A stretch of 64,000 bases of DNA from [Scytonema hofmanni] UTEX 2349 (GTDB lineage: Bacteria; Cyanobacteriota; Cyanobacteriia; Cyanobacteriales; Nostocaceae): the NCBI RefSeq assembly GCF_000582685.1, contig NZ_KK073768.1:1750224-1814223 (forward strand), in the 5' to 3' direction. A program made the position numbers and the translations under genes. Below are positions 60,557 through 64,000 of the stretch, in pieces (the stretch's first letter is position 1; the number at the start of each line of letters is the position of its first letter). The notes under the pieces were generated by a model. The model was not told the origin of the DNA. It did no database searches and worked only from the letters and a program-made list of their open reading frames with translations.

Positions 60557-60703
60557 TGTGCTATCTTCTAGCTACTTGAATTCTTATGCTCACATCCAAC
60601 CTTAGCATTGATTAGGTTTCTCAACATCGCTTGTTTAAAATTAAAACTGTTTTACTTAAATAGACATCCACCGACGAATTTAATGATCCGTTACCTGAAA
60701 CCC

Positions 60704-60731
60704 CTACAGACGTTACATGTAACGTCTCTAC
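60704..60731. repeat. Small dispersed palindrome, TTACATGTAA core
   Basis: Arms CTACAGACG and CGTCTCTAC with core TTACATGTAA, the third core type of the family. It lies between the divergent-ended radical SAM and STAS genes. Confidence 0.65.
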
Positions 60732-60840
60732 ATTCATTTTCACGTCGGGGTAGATGTGAAGTGGGATTTTTTGCCACACACATTATGTTGTCTACCTTCA
60801 GCTTCAGCATTCTCCGTTTTGATTTAAGTCAGACTGCTGG

Positions 60841-61161
60841 CTACTGTGTCATACCTTCAATTATTTCAAAAACTTCATCAAGTTGCGTTAATTCAAATAT
60901 AATTTTTATTGCCGGTGATACATCGCAAAGGCTAAAACGCCGTCCTAAACTTTGAGCTAGCTTCAACGCCGAAACTAAAGCCATCAAACCGGCGCTGTCT
61001 AAAGATTCTACTGCTGCAAAATCTACAACCAAGATAGAAATATCATTTTGCCTCAAAGCTGCCGTCAAGTCTCGCTCAAATTCTAAGGCGTTTGCGGCAT
61101 TTAAGCAGCTTTGGGGACGAATAATAGCAATTTTTGGAGATTCTTCAAGTACAGCTTGCAT
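60841..61161 (-). CDS. STAS-domain anti-sigma factor antagonist-like protein
   Basis: The 106-residue protein is a single STAS domain. The motif VESLDSAGLMALVSAL contains the phosphorylatable Ser56 (DSAG), as in SpoIIAA/RsbV. Partner-switching pathways use such proteins to release sigma factors or other targets when dephosphorylated. No anti-sigma kinase gene is adjacent. ATG 61161 follows AGGATCTAACA. Confidence 0.9.
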   Translation of the reverse strand: MQAVLEESPKIAIIRPQSCLNAANALEFERDLTAALRQNDISILVVDFAAVESLDSAGLMALVSALKLAQSLGRRFSLCDVSPAIKIIFELTQLDEVFEIIEGMTQ

Positions 61162-61618
61162 TGTTAGATCCTATTAAAATTATTCAACTGTGAAGATAGA
61201 TGTATTTGACCATAATCTTTTTTGTCTGACATCGACCATTCGTATTACTTCTCTTTGCTGAATCTTTATTTCCAGAGCCTATATCTTTAAAGATTGTCAT
61301 AACTGTCTCAAAAACAGTATTTAAATATACAAATTTTTTACCCTACTTAAAAAACAATCAACATAGACAGTCTTAGGGTAGATGACTCATCTGTCGTTAT
61401 GTCTATATACCTTTGTCAACCAATGAGTCAAACTGATTGAAGCAAGATTCAATTATCTGTGTATGTCTGTTTTCCCATTGGCAGATGCCTGATTGAATGG
61501 CAAACCATCTACCCGATGCTCTTGTGATTTAGATCACAAGTATACGGTGATTTGGCTCACTTTTGATACTAGACAATACCTTGGATAATTGGTAACAATT
61601 GTAATTGGTTTATTGTAT
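61162..61618. other. Divergent intergenic region with CRP-type site
   Basis: 457 bp between the divergent STAS and 61619 genes. It holds inverted pieces GGTAGATGACTCATC (61377-61391) and GCAAACCATCTACC (61499-61512), plus the palindrome at 61523-61538. No gene is seen. Confidence 0.5.
61523..61538. promoter_or_regulatory. CRP/SYCRP1-type palindrome TGTGA-N6-TCACA
   Basis: TGTGATTTAGATCACA at 61523-61538 is a perfect match to the bacterial CRP/cAMP receptor consensus TGTGAN6TCACA, extended by TT and AA outside. It lies 81 bp upstream of the ATG at 61619, suitable for an activator. A class III cyclase gene at 13620-15245 fits cAMP control. Confidence 0.65.
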
Positions 61619-61813
61619 ATGAGAACTCAGTACGGTATTCGTAAATTAGTAGAAAGAGCGCTTTTTATTAAAAAATTAACTCCAGAAATTGAAAACGAAA
61701 TCAATTCGGAACTGACTCAAATGGGTTACATTTCCGATGTTGATTATGAAGCTTTAGAACTCTTAATGTCAGAGATGGATGCAGGTAGAATTAAGTTGGT
61801 TCCTAGCCTTTAA
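61619..61813 (+). CDS. Small 64-residue protein, unknown
   Basis: MRTQYGIRKLVERALFIKKLT is followed by an acidic helical part ending in RIKLVPSL. It is soluble and helical, without Cys. ATG 61619 is preferred over a GTG-type start at 61589 that would add a hydrophobic leader. A CRP-type palindrome sits 81 bp upstream, so it may be a cAMP-regulated small gene. From memory, similar short proteins occur in Nostocales, but I cannot name a family. Confidence 0.6.
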   Translation: MRTQYGIRKLVERALFIKKLTPEIENEINSELTQMGYISDVDYEALELLMSEMDAGRIKLVPSL

Positions 61814-62117
61814 TCCTAATTTTGATTGAGAAGTTTAAATAATTGTTGAATACATTAAGTTAATTTGCATTTTGTAACTAAATTGTCTTTATTTATAGAT
61901 ACTTTTGTAGTAGAGGCAGTGCAGGAATATTGACAATACCACTGCTGAGATTTTTCTACTAAGTAGACAAGATGATTTTTTGGCATAACTTAAAGTGTGA
62001 AAACAATGCTTCGATATTTTTTTTCATGATTTCAGTAGTTAATTGCCATGCATAATATTACTCACTTCTAGGCGATCGCCGGCGCTGAAAATTATGCAAC
62101 GCGAGAAAAAAATTCCT
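61814..62117. other. AT-rich gap, no gene seen
   Basis: 304 bp of AT-rich DNA between convergent genes. A HIP1-like site near 62071 is the only notable feature. Confidence 0.4.
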
Positions 62118-62477
62118 TTAATCTTTATTTTCTGGTTTTTCTGGGTGCGCTTGCCAAAAAAAGTGCAAAAATTGATTGAGTTGCTGTTTAGCATCTGAAT
62201 CAAGCTCATGTTTTGGTTCTTTGGCAAAAATTTCACTTAACAGCGTAATAACTTCTGTGTCTAAGGCTGGTTGAAATAAATTTATTGACCAAAGCAGGTC
62301 AGAAGCATCTCGCAGGTCAGTTATTATCGGTGGTTCTTCAATGAAAGCAACTAACAGCAAAGGACGCACCCAGCACAACTGACGGGAAACCACAACTTGA
62401 ATCACTTCTGCATACAGGCGTTTTGTGTCATGCTCTAAAGATACAATTTGCCCTGGTTGAAATTGGTTAATGTCCAT
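62118..62477 (-). CDS. Cyanobacterial protein, unknown function
   Basis: About 119 residues from ATG 62477 (MDINQFQPGQIVSLEHDTKR). The start is beta-rich, and the QPGQIVSLEHDTKRLYAEVIQV segment (about residues 7-28) resembles a small beta-barrel. The rest is helical, with a Glu/Lys tail. The longer upstream reading includes unconvincing residues. There is no known motif. It is divergent from clpS, with 256 bp between starts. Confidence 0.6.
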   Translation of the reverse strand: MDINQFQPGQIVSLEHDTKRLYAEVIQVVVSRQLCWVRPLLLVAFIEEPPIITDLRDASDLLWSINLFQPALDTEVITLLSEIFAKEPKHELDSDAKQQLNQFLHFFWQAHPEKPENKD

Positions 62478-62733
62478 AATTACGTTATAAGGTAGCGGCA
62501 ACGATTGTATTGCTCCTTTCTTTATTTTAAGAGGGTGAAAGTGTGGTATCCTAGTAAAACGCTGCAAAAGTAGTGAATGATCAAACCAGGCAAAGACTTG
62601 ATGCAATTATCAAACCTAAGCAGCAAAAGTTTTTCATGACCATTTATTTGCTTTTGTATAAGATAGAATAGGTAAATAACTGTAAAGCGATCGCGCTTAC
62701 AGAGACTTTGTAGTAGATAAAGAGCAAATAGCC

Positions 62734-63015
62734 GTGTCAGTCGAAACCATTGAGAAGCGTTCAACATCCCGTAAACTTGCGCCTCAGTATCGCGTTTTGC
62801 TCCATAACGATGACTTTAACCCGATGGAGCATGTGGTGAAGGTGCTAATAACCACAGTGCCTAACCTGACTCAGCCCCAGGCTGTTAGTATCATGATGGA
62901 AGCTCATACGAATGGGTTAGCTTTAGTTATTACTTGTGCTCAGGAACACGCTGAGTTTTATTGTGAAACCTTGAAAAATCACGGTTTGACCAGCACAATT
63001 GAACCTGAGGAATAA
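62734..63015 (+). CDS. clpS: ATP-dependent Clp protease adaptor ClpS
   Basis: The 93-residue protein delivers N-degron substrates to the Clp protease. VLLHNDDFNPMEHVV (about 24-38) is the conserved substrate-binding N-D-D motif, with Met in its pocket. AHTNGLALVITCAQEHAE (about 65-82) carries the usual helix. The start is GTG 62734 (VSVETIEKRS). The gene ends 21 bp before a membrane protease gene, so the two may be co-transcribed. Confidence 0.94.
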   Translation: MSVETIEKRSTSRKLAPQYRVLLHNDDFNPMEHVVKVLITTVPNLTQPQAVSIMMEAHTNGLALVITCAQEHAEFYCETLKNHGLTSTIEPEE

Positions 63016-63036
63016 CAATCAACAGGCAAAACGTTT

Positions 63037-63873
63037 TTGAAAATTAATTTTCTTCGTCTGTCTCAATACCCTGCCCCTGTTCGGCTGGGTATATTTATAT
63101 TGGCATTGTTGTTGCTGTGGTTGCCAATAGCAGCACCAATTCGCTTATTAGTGCGGGATGACAACTTAGTTACTATTTTGACAATGCCATTGCTGTATGT
63201 AGAGTTTATTTTGTTACTGCGGCTTTGGGGCAGAAAAGTTTATAAGCAAACCCAGATACTGAGGCATTATGGTTTAGAAAGAACACCGCAAAATGCAATG
63301 GATTTGTTGCATGGTTTGGCGATCGGACTAATTAATATTTTGATTTTATTTGGGGTAGAAGGATTGCTAGGTTGGCTGGTATGGCAAAAACCCAGTATTT
63401 TTTTATTGAGAGTTATTTTAGAAGGGTTGATTGTTGCCTTGGCTTATGGATTTGCTGAGGAATTATTATTTCGGGGATGGCTGTTTGATGAGTTACAGCG
63501 CGATTACAATCTCAATGTGGTAGTTTGGGCAACTGCGGTTATTTTTGCTGTCACCCACTTTATTAAACCTTTGCCAGAAATTATTCAGACATCGCCGCAA
63601 TTTTTTGGCTTATTGCTGCTGGCATTATTTTTGGTGTGTGCAAAACGCTGGCGTAGAGGGCGTTTGGGCTTATCGATTGGACTTCACGCTGGTTTAATTT
63701 GGGGTTATTACATTATCAATGTTGGGCAATTAACCAAATATTCTGGTGCAGTTCCTGATTGGGTTACTGGTGTGAATCGAAATCCCTTAGCTGGGTTGAT
63801 GGGGTTGCTGTTGTTGAGTGTGTTGGCTTTGTGGATGGGGAGGAAATCGAGAGCGATCGCTCTTACGAGATAA
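63037..63873 (+). CDS. CPBP-family (CAAX-like) intramembrane protease
   Basis: The 278-residue protein has about seven or eight membrane segments. Motif 1 AEELLFRG (Glu141, Glu142, Arg146) and motif 2 FAVTHF (His near 174), with a later His in GLHAGLIW, form the CPBP/Abi glutamic protease pattern. The family includes CAAX-processing enzymes and bacteriocin-immunity proteins; the substrate here is unknown. The start is a TTG at 63037 (KINFLRLSQYP) because no ATG or GTG lies nearby. It directly follows clpS. Confidence 0.85.
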   Translation: MKINFLRLSQYPAPVRLGIFILALLLLWLPIAAPIRLLVRDDNLVTILTMPLLYVEFILLLRLWGRKVYKQTQILRHYGLERTPQNAMDLLHGLAIGLINILILFGVEGLLGWLVWQKPSIFLLRVILEGLIVALAYGFAEELLFRGWLFDELQRDYNLNVVVWATAVIFAVTHFIKPLPEIIQTSPQFFGLLLLALFLVCAKRWRRGRLGLSIGLHAGLIWGYYIINVGQLTKYSGAVPDWVTGVNRNPLAGLMGLLLLSVLALWMGRKSRAIALTR

Positions 63874-63915
63874 TAGATATCTCCAAAATTTAATTATGTG
63901 TTGCCCGAAACCCTT

Positions 63916-63944
63916 GTAGAGACGTAGCAACGCTACGTCTCTAC
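63916..63944. repeat. Small dispersed palindrome (29 bp), AGCAACGCT core
   Basis: Arms GTAGAGACGT and ACGTCTCTAC with core AGCAACGCT, 43 bp after the CPBP gene's stop. Confidence 0.8.
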
Positions 63945-64000
63945 GTCTGTCTAATAAACACATGTCCTTCTCTATCCAAAGACAGATTCTGATTTACATT

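Overview
The window looks like chromosomal DNA of a filamentous, probably heterocyst-forming (Nostocales-type) cyanobacterium. Evidence: abundant GCGATCGC (HIP1) octamers on both strands; many heptanucleotide tandem arrays (STRRs) of the TTAGTGG, CAACCAT, GGGCATT and CCCCAGT types; a tRNA-Leu(UAA) split by a group I intron with heptads in its variable arm; ndhL; a large GAF/phytochrome-like histidine kinase; a FHA-GAF-class III cyclase; and the cyanobacterial pair succinate-semialdehyde dehydrogenase plus 2-oxoglutarate decarboxylase-type enzyme. The genus cannot be fixed from the sequence alone.

Layout. 0-4 kb: a membrane-spanning pentapeptide-repeat protein, a MITE-rich gap and an unrecognised protein made of six 19-residue repeats. 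4-22 kb: mostly plus-strand housekeeping and metabolic genes (GNAT/SCP2-type acetyltransferase, EamA transporter, exported hydrolase, truB, a frameshifted IS200/IS605 tnpB, VOC protein, rbgA/ylqF, FHA-GAF-cyclase, the two TCA-bypass genes, cysK, a 2Fe-2S thioredoxin-like protein, ygfZ). 22-30 kb: an accessory-looking stretch with a RHH-like small protein, a dynamin-like GTPase, a C5-cytosine methyltransferase, a PD-(D/E)XK-like protein and a Ser/Thr kinase. 30.9-40.8 kb: a four-gene minus-strand cell-surface cluster (DUF11/SdrD-like protein, 1341-residue outer-membrane barrel protein with a Gly-Asp-Lys tract, beta-helix/OmpA protein, SdrD/DUF11 protein), preceded by about 2 kb of non-coding DNA. 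42.8-48.3 kb: a coiled-coil membrane protein, DUF3007-like gene, ndhL and the histidine kinase. 48.7-52 kb: intron-bearing tRNA-Leu, remnants of Uma2 and type I restriction specificity genes, a Fic protein, and an unknown protein. 52-64 kb: pheA, a DUF1997-like gene, the rne-rnhB pair, a radical SAM protein, a STAS protein, a small ORF behind a CRP-type palindrome, clpS and a CPBP-family membrane protease.

The most distinctive theme is how dispersed repeats meet genes. A family of about 29-bp palindromes with conserved GTAGAGACG arms recurs about a dozen times; in two places it forms the core of 110-bp MITEs with TACAGCAG ends. One palindrome lies in frame in the Ser/Thr kinase. Heptad or nonad arrays encode the N- and C-terminal tails and the collagen-like (GDK) tract of the outer-membrane protein, part of the signal region of its OmpA neighbour, and an insert in the radical SAM enzyme. 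TTAGTGG arrays begin at or beside the stop codons of five plus-strand genes.

Best candidates for something undescribed: the 19-residue-repeat protein (3396-3836), the four-gene surface cluster with its repeat-encoded segments, the pentapeptide/membrane protein with a hydrophobic C-terminal helix, and the dynamin-methyltransferase-nuclease neighbourhood. All function calls come from reading motifs by eye; no database search was run.
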